Shown here: one piece after another, positions 34,823 through 43,578 of the stretch
Layout: each line of letters begins with the position of its first letter
How positions within the stretch are numbered: the stretch's first letter is position 1
DNA from: Haploplasma modicum ATCC 29102
GTDB lineage: Bacteria > Bacillota_I > Bacilli_A > Acholeplasmatales > Acholeplasmataceae
DNA: 64,000 bases
Reading direction: 5' to 3'
Assembly (NCBI RefSeq): GCF_000687835.1
Contig: NZ_JHYB01000005.1
Span: 62,001 to 126,000 of the forward strand
The notes under the pieces: model-generated
Databases searched by the model: none
Seen by the model: the letters and a program-made list of their open reading frames with translations, nothing else
Told to the model about the DNA's origin: nothing
Program-made: the position numbers and the translations under genes

Positions 34823-36358
34823 ATGAAAAAAATTTTAGGCTTAATAGTAGTACTTGTTACATCTGTATTATTAGTAGCATGTGGCGACAAAAACGTTAGT
34901 GAAGATCTAAAAGAAATTAAAATTTATGGAAATTTTGATACTTTTAATCCATCTGAAGATTATGTCGGAGATTTAATTGAAGAATTAACTGGAGTAAGAG
35001 CAAAATATGACTTCTTACCACAAGATCCAGCAACAGCAGACACTAAATTGTATTTAGATATTGCAGGTAGATCACAGTATCACCTACTTAAATTATCATC
35101 AAATCAATTTAATCAACTAAGATCTGTTAATGCTTTATTAGACATTAAACCATTATTAGAAAAATATGGTCAAAACATCTTAAAATCAGTAGATCAAAAT
35201 ATTTGGAATACTTCATCATTTAATGATGGTATATATGCTGTTCCACAAAAGAATCCAACTGACAATATTAACATGGCATTATTCTTAAGAAAAGATATCT
35301 TTACAAAACATGGTTTAGAGTTACCAGAAACTTTAACAGAATTTAAAGATGTTTTAATCGCATTAAAAGAAAAAGAAGGCGCAAATTTTGTTCCATTCAG
35401 TGCAAGTTCACATGCAATTGATCCAATTAGAGGAGCTTTTGGTATTGTTAAAGATTGGGTAGAACAACCAGACGGTTCAGTTAAATATTGGGCAGAAACA
35501 AAAGAATATAATGATTATGCAAACTATATGAATGAATTAGTAAAAGCAGGAGTTATGCAAGAAGGTTACTTAACAACACCAAATTATGGTAGTTCAAGTC
35601 GTCCAGGTTTACAAAATGGTACAGTTGCTGTTACACTTGATGCATGGTGGAGTGGTAATGGTATTATCAATGGTATTGCAAGTTCAACAGGTAAAACACA
35701 AGAAGAAATTATTGCAAATGCTGGTGATTACTTACACTTTATCCCATCACTAAAAGGTGATGAAAACTATGGTGTTAAAGGTAAAGGTGAAGCAAAAATG
35801 GATTATTCAATCTCATACTTCTTTGCAATTCCACAATACATGTCAAAATATGCAGAAGCAGTAATTAAATGGATGGATAAAAAATTAGAACCAGAAATCT
35901 TTAAACAACTTACAATTGGAGTAGAAGGCATACACCATGAATATGTAAATGGTGAATACTTACCAATATTATCTAAAGAAGGTTCAGATGAAGTTCCATT
36001 CGACGTATTTGCAAAAGCTGACTATTATTTAACAGGAACAAATGCAGATGATTACTCAGAATACTGGAAAGCACGTGCTAGAAAAAATCCTCGTCAACAA
36101 TTTGTTTGGGAACAAATGAACTTAGAATCATACAAACAAGAGTTTGGGGTTTTAGATAAGCTTGGATTAGCACCTGGATTTAGTATTTATGGGGCAAATG
36201 TTGCAAAGATGAAACAAATGTCAGATAACTTCTTAATAGCAAACATCTCTGGTCAAGGAGATAAGATTACTCAGGAACAATTAATTGCAAACTTAATTAA
36301 AGATGCAAAATTAAAAGAGTCAACAACAGAAGTTAATGAATGGTATAAGAAAAATTAA
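34823..36358 (+). CDS. Extracellular solute-binding lipoprotein (LplA/YtcQ-like)
   Basis: The 511-residue protein starts at the ATG at 34823, which follows GGAGAAG and begins the lipoprotein signal MKKILGLIVVLVTSVLLVAC (Cys 20). The frame-extended ATG at 34796 has no such support. The mature part resembles Bacillus LplA/YtcQ-type sugar or oligosaccharide receptors: FDTFNPSEDYVGDLIEELTGV, LSSNQFNQLRSVNALLDIKP, FLRKDIFTKHGLELPETL. It feeds the LplB/LplC-type permeases downstream. No ATPase is in the cluster, so an ATPase encoded elsewhere (MsmK-like) would power it. The presence of nanE suggests an amino-sugar ligand (inference). Confidence 0.88.
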   Translation: MKKILGLIVVLVTSVLLVACGDKNVSEDLKEIKIYGNFDTFNPSEDYVGDLIEELTGVRAKYDFLPQDPATADTKLYLDIAGRSQYHLLKLSSNQFNQLRSVNALLDIKPLLEKYGQNILKSVDQNIWNTSSFNDGIYAVPQKNPTDNINMALFLRKDIFTKHGLELPETLTEFKDVLIALKEKEGANFVPFSASSHAIDPIRGAFGIVKDWVEQPDGSVKYWAETKEYNDYANYMNELVKAGVMQEGYLTTPNYGSSSRPGLQNGTVAVTLDAWWSGNGIINGIASSTGKTQEEIIANAGDYLHFIPSLKGDENYGVKGKGEAKMDYSISYFFAIPQYMSKYAEAVIKWMDKKLEPEIFKQLTIGVEGIHHEYVNGEYLPILSKEGSDEVPFDVFAKADYYLTGTNADDYSEYWKARARKNPRQQFVWEQMNLESYKQEFGVLDKLGLAPGFSIYGANVAKMKQMSDNFLIANISGQGDKITQEQLIANLIKDAKLKESTTEVNEWYKKN

Positions 36359-36377
36359 TTAAAGAAGGTAGTTTAAA

Positions 36378-36986
36378 ATGAATCAAAGAGTACTTGTAAA
36401 CATTGGACAATTAGTACTATTAAATATTTTGTACATTATTACAATGGTACTGAGTGTTGGAATACTAATTATTCCAGCTACAAGTACTCTTTTTCTCTTT
36501 ATAAAAGCAATTGGAGAAAAAAAACATGATCCATATTCAGTCTTTCAAACATATTTTAGAACATTAATTAATCAGACTAAAAAGATGGGATCACTTAGCT
36601 TTATAATGGTTATAATAATTGTTGTTTGTTTAATAAATCTTTCAAACATAAACTTCTTCAATTATTCACCATTTATAAAAAACATTGTTTATTATACATG
36701 GTTAATAATTATTATAGAATTAGTTTTAACAATGATTGTAAGTAGTTTTCTAATCGCATATTTTGATTTTAGTAGTAAGAAAGACTTATTAAAAATGAGT
36801 TTTTATTTAATACATAGACATATTATTCATACAATAATTGTATTAATTTTATTATTAGTATTTGGATACTTAATTGTTGGTATTAGTTATTTTCTAATAC
36901 TTTGTATGTTTAGTATCTTATTTTACTTAATAGATAAATTATATTTACCATTATGTAGCAAGTATATTGTAAAAAGAGAGGTATAA
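36378..36986 (+). CDS. YesL-like (DUF624) membrane protein
   Basis: The 202-residue protein has about five hydrophobic segments. The start IGQLVLLNILYIITMVLSVGILIIPATSTLFLF and the pattern after it match DUF624/YesL, a family usually found beside LplABC-type sugar importers. Its role is unknown. It lies 20 bases after the binding-protein gene and 2 bases before the first permease, so it is part of the operon. Confidence 0.8.
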   Translation: MNQRVLVNIGQLVLLNILYIITMVLSVGILIIPATSTLFLFIKAIGEKKHDPYSVFQTYFRTLINQTKKMGSLSFIMVIIIVVCLINLSNINFFNYSPFIKNIVYYTWLIIIIELVLTMIVSSFLIAYFDFSSKKDLLKMSFYLIHRHIIHTIIVLILLLVFGYLIVGISYFLILCMFSILFYLIDKLYLPLCSKYIVKREV

Positions 36987-36988
36987 AA

Positions 36989-37955
36989 ATGAATCAAGTA
37001 GAAAAAATAGACGAACAAAAAAGTGCAAAAAATAAAAAAATAAAAGAATTCATTGAAAGAAATTCCTTATATTTATTTTTAATACCAGCGCTACTTTTAG
37101 TTTTCGTTTTTAGTTATTTACCGATGTTAGGTACGGTAATTGCTTTTAAAGACTATCAAATCTTTGCAGGTAAAAATCCAATAGATGCTATATTTCAAAG
37201 TAAGTGGGTAGGATTTGAGCATTTTAATAAAATATTCAGTAATCCAGAATTTGGTAGAGCATTAAAAAATACATTAATAATTAGTATATATAAAATTGTA
37301 TTTTTATTCCCAATTCCAATCATAATTGCAATTATGATTACTGATATGAAATCAGCATGGTATAAAAAAAACAATTCAAACAGTAATATATTTACCACAC
37401 TTCTTATCATGGATTGTTGTTACCTCGATATTTATTCAAATATTAGGACCTTATGGTTTAATTAACAACTGGTTAAAAGGTGTTGGTTTAACAAGCAAGT
37501 CAATAGCATTCTTTGGTAATAATGCTTTTTTTAGAAGTCTTACAGTAGTTTCTGCAGGATGGAAAGAAGTAGGGTGGAATGCAATTATTTATATTGCAGC
37601 AATCACAGGGATTAATCCACAACTATATGAAGCAGCAAAAATTGATGGTGCTACAAAAATGCAGCAAGCAATTAATATAACAATACCTTCGATTACAGGA
37701 ACAATTGTTTTATTATTTATTTTAAGAATTGGAGCAATTCTTGACGCAGGATTTGACCAAATATTTAATATGTATTCATATGCCGTATACGAAAAGGGAG
37801 ACATCTTATCAACATTAGTATATCGTTTAGGGCTTGAATCACAACAATATAGCTTTGCAACTGCAGTTGGACTATTTAACTCAGTTGTCGCACTAATACT
37901 TGTTTTAGGTGGTAACTTCATAACAAGAAAAACAATGGATAAGGGGTTATGGTAA
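36989..37955 (+). pseudogene. ABC transporter permease LplB-like, frameshifted in an A8 run
   Basis: The gene encodes an LplB-type permease but is split: the first frame runs to 37465, and from 37372 on the true sequence continues in the +1-shifted frame (TIQTVIYLPHFLSW..., then GWKEVGWNAIIYIAAITGINPQLY, EAAKIDGATKMQQAINITIP) to the stop at 37955. The break is at eight A residues (37364-37371); with seven As the frame is whole and codes for 321 residues, normal for LplB. Everything else, including the EAA loop, is intact, so either this is a recent mutation, a sequencing error, or the gene is read through by slippage on the A run. All other operon members are intact. Confidence 0.9.
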
Positions 37956-37956
37956 A

Positions 37957-38823
37957 ATGTTACAAACAAAAAATGATAAAGTTTTCAGTATTATAACATA
38001 TGTTATAATGAGTATTTTTGGCTTATCAATTATACTGCCATTTTTCAATTTACTTGCAACATCCCTATCTGATCCAGTTGCTGTTTCTAACGGTAAAATC
38101 ACATTTTTCCCAGTAGGTTTTAATATTAGTGCATATAAATATGTTTTCAATAACAAGCAGTTTTGGAATGGTTTTAAATCAACATTATTTATAACAGTAG
38201 TTGGTACATTCTTAAGTTTAATTATTACAACACTAACAGCTTATCCTTTATCTATAAAGAAATTTAAAGGAAGAAAAGTATTTTTAGTTATTTTTATTGT
38301 AACTATGCTTTTTAATGGTGGTTTAATTCCAAACTATATTTTAATTACAGGATTAGGGCTTAGAGATAGTTATTTAGCACTAATATTACCAGGTTTAATA
38401 TCTGTTTATAATATGTTGTTAGTTAAAAACTTCTTTGAAACTCTTCCAGAATCATTAATGGAATCAGCAAAAATTGATGGAGCGGGTGAACTTAGAATAT
38501 TTAAAGATATTTTAATTCCACTATCACTTCCAACACTTGCAACTGTTGCATTATTTTATGCAGTAGGCTTCTGGAACTCATACTTTAACGGTATGCTTTA
38601 TATTTCATCACCAGAGAAAATGCCACTACAAACATATCTACAAACATTGTTAAACATGTCACAAATACCAGCACACGAATTACCACCTCATGTAGCAGAT
38701 AGCTTAACAACAGATTCAATTCGTGCTGCATCAATTTTCACAGCTACAGTACCAATTCTTGTTTTATATCCTTTCTTACAAAGATTCTTTGTTAAAGGAT
38801 TAGTATTAGGATCAGATAAATAA
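37957..38823 (+). CDS. ABC transporter permease LplC-like
   Basis: The 288-residue protein has six predicted membrane segments and the EAA-type loop ESLMESAKIDGAGELRIFKD followed by ILIPLSLPTLATVA. The segment KITFFPVGFNISAYKYVFNN and the end FVKGLVLGSDK are typical of LplC/YtcP. It starts two bases after the frameshifted partner permease and overlaps the next gene by one base (TAATG). Together with its partner it forms the import channel. Confidence 0.92.
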   Translation: MLQTKNDKVFSIITYVIMSIFGLSIILPFFNLLATSLSDPVAVSNGKITFFPVGFNISAYKYVFNNKQFWNGFKSTLFITVVGTFLSLIITTLTAYPLSIKKFKGRKVFLVIFIVTMLFNGGLIPNYILITGLGLRDSYLALILPGLISVYNMLLVKNFFETLPESLMESAKIDGAGELRIFKDILIPLSLPTLATVALFYAVGFWNSYFNGMLYISSPEKMPLQTYLQTLLNMSQIPAHELPPHVADSLTTDSIRAASIFTATVPILVLYPFLQRFFVKGLVLGSDK

Positions 38824-39209
38824 TGAATGAATCACTTAAGACTTTTTTCATTAAATCATGGGCGATAGGTACTGCATGTTTTGTTGTAGGATTAATGCTT
38901 GCTTTACAACATTTTATGATTGGCCTAATCTTAGGATTATTTAATACATTTATTATTTATCCACTTTGTAATACACTAAATTACAAAGAAGAAAGTGAAA
39001 AAATAAATCATAAAAATTTATTAAAATCAACAATTATTAATGTAATAGTAGCTATTACAATTAGTCTCTTAATTAGAGTTATTGATTATAATATATTGAA
39101 AGAGTTAATTATTAATTATCCAATTGAACCATTTAGATTTACAATTATGTATCAAATAATTTTCTATCTAGGATATTTCATAATTAACAAAATTACTAAA
39201 AAAGCTTAA
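38823..39209 (+). CDS. Hypothetical membrane protein, 128 aa
   Basis: Not recognised. Four hydrophobic segments are visible (about 12-28, 30-46, 65-85, 103-122) with charged loops. It is translationally coupled to the LplC-like permease by TAATG and precedes nanE, so it probably serves the same sugar pathway, but no motif tells how. Confidence 0.6.
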   Translation: MNESLKTFFIKSWAIGTACFVVGLMLALQHFMIGLILGLFNTFIIYPLCNTLNYKEESEKINHKNLLKSTIINVIVAITISLLIRVIDYNILKELIINYPIEPFRFTIMYQIIFYLGYFIINKITKKA

Positions 39210-39230
39210 GAATTAAGAGAGGTTGATAAA

Positions 39231-39932
39231 ATGAACAAAGATGAAATCTTAAATAAGCTAAAAAAAGGATTAATTGTATCCTGTCAGGCTCTTGAAAATG
39301 AACCATTATATGGATCAGATATAATGGCAAAGATGGCACTTGCTGCTAAAGAAGGTGGTGCTGTTGCTATTAGAGCAAATAGCATTTCTGATATAAAAGC
39401 AATTAAAGATGTTGTTGATTTACCAATAATTGGGCTTATTAAAATAGATTATGAAAATTCAAAAAGATATATTACCCCAACAATGAAAGAAATAGATGCT
39501 TTAATCGAGGCTAAAGTAGATATCATTGCAATGGATGCAACAAATAGAAGTCAAATAGACAATGTTTCTCTTGAAGATAAAGTTAAATATATAAAGAAAC
39601 ATAATATTTTAACAATGGCAGATATTTCAAACTTAGAAGAAGGAATAGATGCAGAAAAATATGGGTTTGACTTAATCTCAACAACACTATCTGGATATAC
39701 TGAGTATTCTAAACAACAAGAAGGTCCAGATTTTGAATTAGTTGAAGATTTAATTAATAATATTACAACCCCAGTAATTGCTGAAGGTAGAATTTCAGAT
39801 GTCATTGATTTAGCAAGAATGGCAGAAGTTTCTCCGTTTGCAATAGTTATGGGTGGAGCAATAACAAGACCTCAACAAATTACTAAAAACTATATAAATG
39901 TAATGAAAAACAAAAACTTTTCTTTTAAATAA
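39231..39932 (+). CDS. nanE: N-acetylmannosamine-6-phosphate 2-epimerase
   Basis: The 233-residue TIM-barrel enzyme converts ManNAc-6-P to GlcNAc-6-P in sialic acid and ManNAc use. Motifs: LIVSCQALENEPLYGSDIMA, GAVAIRANSISDI, LPIIGLIKIDY, DIIAMDATNR with the conserved Asp, and PVIAEGRISD / GGAITRPQQIT near the end. It closes the Lpl-type operon, which points to an amino-sugar as the imported substrate. No nanA, nanK or nagA homologue is in the window, so the rest of the pathway must lie elsewhere. Confidence 0.95.
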   Translation: MNKDEILNKLKKGLIVSCQALENEPLYGSDIMAKMALAAKEGGAVAIRANSISDIKAIKDVVDLPIIGLIKIDYENSKRYITPTMKEIDALIEAKVDIIAMDATNRSQIDNVSLEDKVKYIKKHNILTMADISNLEEGIDAEKYGFDLISTTLSGYTEYSKQQEGPDFELVEDLINNITTPVIAEGRISDVIDLARMAEVSPFAIVMGGAITRPQQITKNYINVMKNKNFSFK

Positions 39933-40004
39933 ACTAAGAGCATTTCTCTTTAACGTATATTTCTCTTTTGGTATTATTAAAATATCGTATAGAAGGAGAA
40001 ATAT

Positions 40005-40952
40005 ATGGAAAATAACTATCAAGTACTGCTTTACTATAAATACATAAAAATTGATAATCCGGATGACTTTGCAAAAAAACATTTAAACTATTGTAAAGAA
40101 CTAGGTGTTCTTGGAAGAATAATAATATCTAACGAAGGAATTAATGGTACCTTATCAGGTACTGTTGATCAAACTAGTAAATATATGAATGATTTAAGAA
40201 ATGATGATAGATTTAAGGATATCATGTTTAAAGTTGATAAATCAGATAAACATGCATTTTCAAAAATTCATGTAAGATCAAGAAAAGAAATTGTTAACTT
40301 TAGTTTAGAAGATGATGTTGATCCAGGCATTTTAACAGGTAATTATTTAAAACCAGATGAATGGTATCAAGCTATGAATGATGAAAATACAGTAATTATT
40401 GATGCTAGAAATGATTATGAGTATGATTTGGGCCACTTTAGAAATGCTATCAAACCAGAGATTAAAACTTTTAGAGATTTACCTAACTGGGTAAGAGAAA
40501 ATAAAAACTTATTTGAAAATAAAAAAATACTAACTTATTGTACTGGTGGAGTAAGATGTGAAAAGTTTTCTGGTTGGTTAAAACGTGAAGGATTTAGTGA
40601 TGTTAATCAACTTGAAGGTGGGATTCATACTTATGGAACTGATAGTAAAGTTAAGGGAAATCTTTTTGACGGGAAAATGTATGTTTTTGATGAAAGATTG
40701 AGTAGTAGAATTAATATGGTTGAAGAAGTAATTGTTGGGAAAGATTATTATACTAAGCTTCCTTGTGAGAGATATGTTAATTGTGGTAACCCAGAATGCA
40801 ATAAACAAATGATTTTAAGCTTAGAATCTGAAGAGAAATATTTACAGTCTTGCAGCAAAGAATGTATGTTAAATAAAAGAAATCGTTATGTTATAGCTAA
40901 TAATATTTCGGATGAAGATGTTTTAAAGATTGTTGGAAACTTGAAATTATAA
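40005..40952 (+). CDS. trhO: tRNA uridine(34) hydroxylase TrhO (YceA), rhodanese-type
   Basis: The 315-residue protein has an N-terminal acylphosphatase-like region (about 1-95, with [13 protein letters not shown]) and a rhodanese domain (about 115-215) with [19 protein letters not shown] and the catalytic loop [14 protein letters not shown] (Cys near 179). A C-terminal cysteine-rich part follows ([16 protein letters not shown]...CSKEC). TrhO hydroxylates U34 of some tRNAs with oxygen or, in some bacteria, prephenate-derived donors. The length and order fit the longer YceA form. An extended -10 (TGGTATTAT) at 39969-39977 may drive it. Confidence 0.94.
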   Translation: MENNYQVLLYYKYIKIDNPDDFAKKHLNYCKELGVLGRIIISNEGINGTLSGTVDQTSKYMNDLRNDDRFKDIMFKVDKSDKHAFSKIHVRSRKEIVNFSLEDDVDPGILTGNYLKPDEWYQAMNDENTVIIDARNDYEYDLGHFRNAIKPEIKTFRDLPNWVRENKNLFENKKILTYCTGGVRCEKFSGWLKREGFSDVNQLEGGIHTYGTDSKVKGNLFDGKMYVFDERLSSRINMVEEVIVGKDYYTKLPCERYVNCGNPECNKQMILSLESEEKYLQSCSKECMLNKRNRYVIANNISDEDVLKIVGNLKL

Positions 40953-40966
40953 TAAAAAATGACTTG

Positions 40967-41002
40967 AAACTTGATTTTTATAGATAAAATCAAGTTTTTT
41001 TT
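40967..41002 (+). terminator. Terminator of trhO
   Basis: AAACTTGATTTT (40967-40978) pairs with AAAATCAAGTTT (40986-40997), then T residues. Confidence 0.9.
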
Positions 41003-41022
41003 ATTAAAATACATTTTTTACC

Positions 41023-41046
41023 AACAAAAATAGTCTCTAATTCGTA
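41023..41046 (+). promoter_or_regulatory. Possible ECF-sigma promoter of the sigma/anti-sigma cassette
   Basis: AAC at 41023-41025 (in CCAACA) and CGTA at 41043-41046 are 17 bases apart, close to the -35 AAC / -10 CGT pattern of ECF-type promoters. The TATTAT overlapping CGTA has no sigma-A -35 upstream. This would allow autoregulation by the ECF factor encoded in the same operon. Inference from a short motif. Confidence 0.4.
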
Positions 41047-41077
41047 TTATATGTGAAGAAAGAAGGGAGACTTAAAA

Positions 41078-41941
41078 ATGAAAAAATATATTTTAGGTTT
41101 AATAGTAACAATTGGATTACTAGTATTAGTTGGTTGTGGAGGAACAAAGAGTAAGGTAGATGTTAGGAGTGAAGAAAATATTTATGCAATCTCAGCTGTT
41201 AGTGGTGTTGAGTCTATTTTAAGCAATAATAGTTTAATTACTTTAAATAGTAAAAATAAGGATATGGAAGATGTTGAATTTAATGATGAAAACATGGATA
41301 TCATGTTAGCATTCTTAAATGATAAGGCATTTAAAGTAGAAGTAAAAGAATCAGATAAAGAAGAATATAAGTTCTTAATTAATATTACAATAAATAATGA
41401 TCAAGTATTCGATTTTTATTATAATGAGTCATTAATTAAAGAAGAAATTGATGAAGAAGAAATTGAACAAAAATATAGTATAAATGGTATTATTTTAAAT
41501 AATGATATAATGTATACTGTAGAAGGATTTAAAGAAATTGAAATAGAAAATGAAGAAAATGAAGTAGAAGAAGAATTTTCTTTAGACTTAATAATTTCTT
41601 TAGACGAAAATAATTATACAAGATTAAAATATGAAGTTGAAACTGAAACAGAAGATAATAAAACAGAATTAGAAAAAGTTTTTAAAACTCATTTCTTTAA
41701 AGATGGTAAAATGGTTAAAAAAATTCATTTTGACTTTGAAATGGAAGATAATGATTTAGCAATTAAACTTCAAGTTTTTGAAGCAAATGAAATTAAGATT
41801 TATCGCTTAAAATTAAATGATGATAAAGAAAGTGGAGTAATTAAATTCTTTGTTAAAGGTGAAGAACTAATTAATAGAGGTGAAAGAGAATTTATTATTG
41901 TTACAGACGAATCAGGAGTAATCACATATCAGTATAAATAA
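41078..41941 (+). CDS. Lipoprotein related to the outer domain of the neighbouring anti-sigma-like protein
   Basis: The 287-residue lipoprotein has the signal MKKYILGLIVTIGLLVLVGC (Cys 20). The mature part is acidic, rich in Glu, Asp, Asn and Ile, and looks beta-rich. Several stretches line up with the C-terminal part of the protein at 42475-43422. For example, SAVSGVESILSNNSLITLNS and FDFYYNES here match YTIGGIQLASSNSNKISLSS and YVLYYNEK there, and INGIILNNDIMYTVEG matches MKGIVIYNNTIYNFYS. No known domain is recognised. It is the first gene of a three-gene operon with an ECF sigma factor, which suggests a role in envelope sensing or as a sigma target (inference). Confidence 0.75.
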   Translation: MKKYILGLIVTIGLLVLVGCGGTKSKVDVRSEENIYAISAVSGVESILSNNSLITLNSKNKDMEDVEFNDENMDIMLAFLNDKAFKVEVKESDKEEYKFLINITINNDQVFDFYYNESLIKEEIDEEEIEQKYSINGIILNNDIMYTVEGFKEIEIENEENEVEEEFSLDLIISLDENNYTRLKYEVETETEDNKTELEKVFKTHFFKDGKMVKKIHFDFEMEDNDLAIKLQVFEANEIKIYRLKLNDDKESGVIKFFVKGEELINRGEREFIIVTDESGVITYQYK

Positions 41942-41956
41942 TTAGGAGAATATTAA

Positions 41957-42478
41957 ATGGACTTAGTAGAAGCAATAGAAAAATTAAAGAAGAAAGATAA
42001 CGAAGCTTTTGAATATATTTATAACTATACTAAGTCTAGTGTATATGGAATAATAATTAATATTGTTAAAAGCAGGGATGTAACAGAAGATCTTATGCAA
42101 GATACTTACATTCAAGTTGTTAAATCAATTAATAGCTATAATAGTAATTATAAGTTTTCATCATGGGTTATTATGATTGCTAGAAATAAAGCAATTGATT
42201 ATTACAGAAAAAACAAGAAAGAGATGCTTATTGATATTACGGAAAGTGAGTATCTCTTTCCTAATGTAAAAAGTGATGTTACAAATGAGCTAAATGCCAA
42301 TTATTTTTTATCATTACTTGATGATAGCGAAAGAGAGGTAGTAATTCTTTATGCAATGGAAAATTATAAGCATAAAGAAATTGCTAAAATCTTAAATAAA
42401 CCAGTAGGAACTATAACTTGGCTATATAATAAAGCAATGAAGAAAATGAGAGATAATATGAAGGAGGAGAAATTATGA
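41957..42478 (+). CDS. ECF-family RNA polymerase sigma factor
   Basis: The 173-residue protein has only sigma regions 2 and 4, as ECF factors do. Region 2 (about 10-85) includes RDVTEDLMQDTYIQVVKSI and FSSWVIMIARNKAIDYYRK. Region 4 (about 110-165) is a helix-turn-helix: LDDSEREVVILYAMENYKHKEIAKILNKPVGTITW. It starts 15 bases after the lipoprotein gene, and its stop overlaps the next start (ATGA). The downstream single-pass membrane protein is probably its anti-sigma factor. Confidence 0.92.
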   Translation: MDLVEAIEKLKKKDNEAFEYIYNYTKSSVYGIIINIVKSRDVTEDLMQDTYIQVVKSINSYNSNYKFSSWVIMIARNKAIDYYRKNKKEMLIDITESEYLFPNVKSDVTNELNANYFLSLLDDSEREVVILYAMENYKHKEIAKILNKPVGTITWLYNKAMKKMRDNMKEEKL

Positions 42479-43422
42479 AAGATAAAGAGATATTAAAAAT
42501 AATTAAATCAGATATCGAAAAAGAAACACCTAATATTTTAAATAAAATTGATCTATCTTCTATAAAAATAGAAGAAGAAATAGTTTCGGAAAAAAGAAAA
42601 TTTAATATTTTCTTTAGCTTATCATTAATTACAACTGCCCTAATTATCGGATTTTTTGTAGGGTTATTAATATTTAAACCAAATACAGAAATTAAGAACC
42701 CTATTAATATTAGCGTAACTAAAAAGGATGAAATAGTAGTTGATTATACAATTGGTGGAATACAGCTTGCATCAAGCAATTCTAACAAAATAAGCTTATC
42801 AAGTATTAAGGTTGATGATATTGATTCATTTCATAAATATATTAACATTATTGAAGATTACATGAGCTTAAGTACTAATACAATAAAAATAACTAAAAAT
42901 CATGGTGATAACTTTAATTATATGTATAAGATGGAAGTTTCAAACACTAATGTTTTTGGAGTAGCAACATCATATGTCTTATATTATAATGAAAAACGTG
43001 AAACCGAAGATGATGAAGAAGAAAAGGAAATGAAAGGGATCGTTATTTATAATAATACCATCTATAACTTTTATTCTGAAGAAGAAATAGAAAAAGATGA
43101 AAATGAGATTAAAGTTACTATTTATCAAGATATTAAATCAAATAAAATAGTTATTAATAAAGAGTTAGAAGAAGATGAATATTCATTTTCATATAAATTA
43201 TATATAGCTAATAAATTAGTTACCAAAATTGAATTAAAAGCAGAAGAAGATGAAGTTAAGTTTAGTATAAACAAAGATAAATTAAAGACTGAATATACTT
43301 TAGAAGTTATTGATAAACTAAATTATCAAATACATTTAGATAGCGAGATGTTTTTACTTAAATTAGATTTAGAAAATAAAAAATATATTTATCTATTAGA
43401 TGATATTGAGATAATTAAATAG
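42475..43422 (+). CDS. Putative membrane anti-sigma factor with lipoprotein-like outer domain
   Basis: The 315-residue protein has a cytoplasmic N-terminus of about 43 residues (KDKEILKIIKSDIEKETPNIL...), one membrane segment (about 44-67, NIFFSLSLITTALIIGFFVG) and an outer domain of about 245 residues. The layout and the start overlapping the ECF gene by four bases fit an anti-sigma factor. The N-terminus has no zinc (ZAS) motif that I can see. The outer domain resembles the lipoprotein two genes upstream. A terminator follows. Function is inferred from context and topology. Confidence 0.72.
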   Translation: MKDKEILKIIKSDIEKETPNILNKIDLSSIKIEEEIVSEKRKFNIFFSLSLITTALIIGFFVGLLIFKPNTEIKNPINISVTKKDEIVVDYTIGGIQLASSNSNKISLSSIKVDDIDSFHKYINIIEDYMSLSTNTIKITKNHGDNFNYMYKMEVSNTNVFGVATSYVLYYNEKRETEDDEEEKEMKGIVIYNNTIYNFYSEEEIEKDENEIKVTIYQDIKSNKIVINKELEEDEYSFSYKLYIANKLVTKIELKAEEDEVKFSINKDKLKTEYTLEVIDKLNYQIHLDSEMFLLKLDLENKKYIYLLDDIEIIK

Positions 43423-43427
43423 ATATT

Positions 43428-43463
43428 ATACCAAATGAAATACTCATTTGGTATTTTATTTTA
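43428..43463 (+). terminator. Terminator of the ECF cassette
   Basis: ATACCAAATGA (43428-43438) pairs with TCATTTGGTAT (43444-43454), then a T-rich stretch. Confidence 0.88.
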
Positions 43464-43578
43464 AAAACTTCTAATTAAGCCATTATTAAGTACTATTTTT
43501 AAAATAAAGATATTAAAAACTTTAATATTTAATGTATAATAATAGATAGAATATAAAGGAGATACTGGTGAAGAAAAA

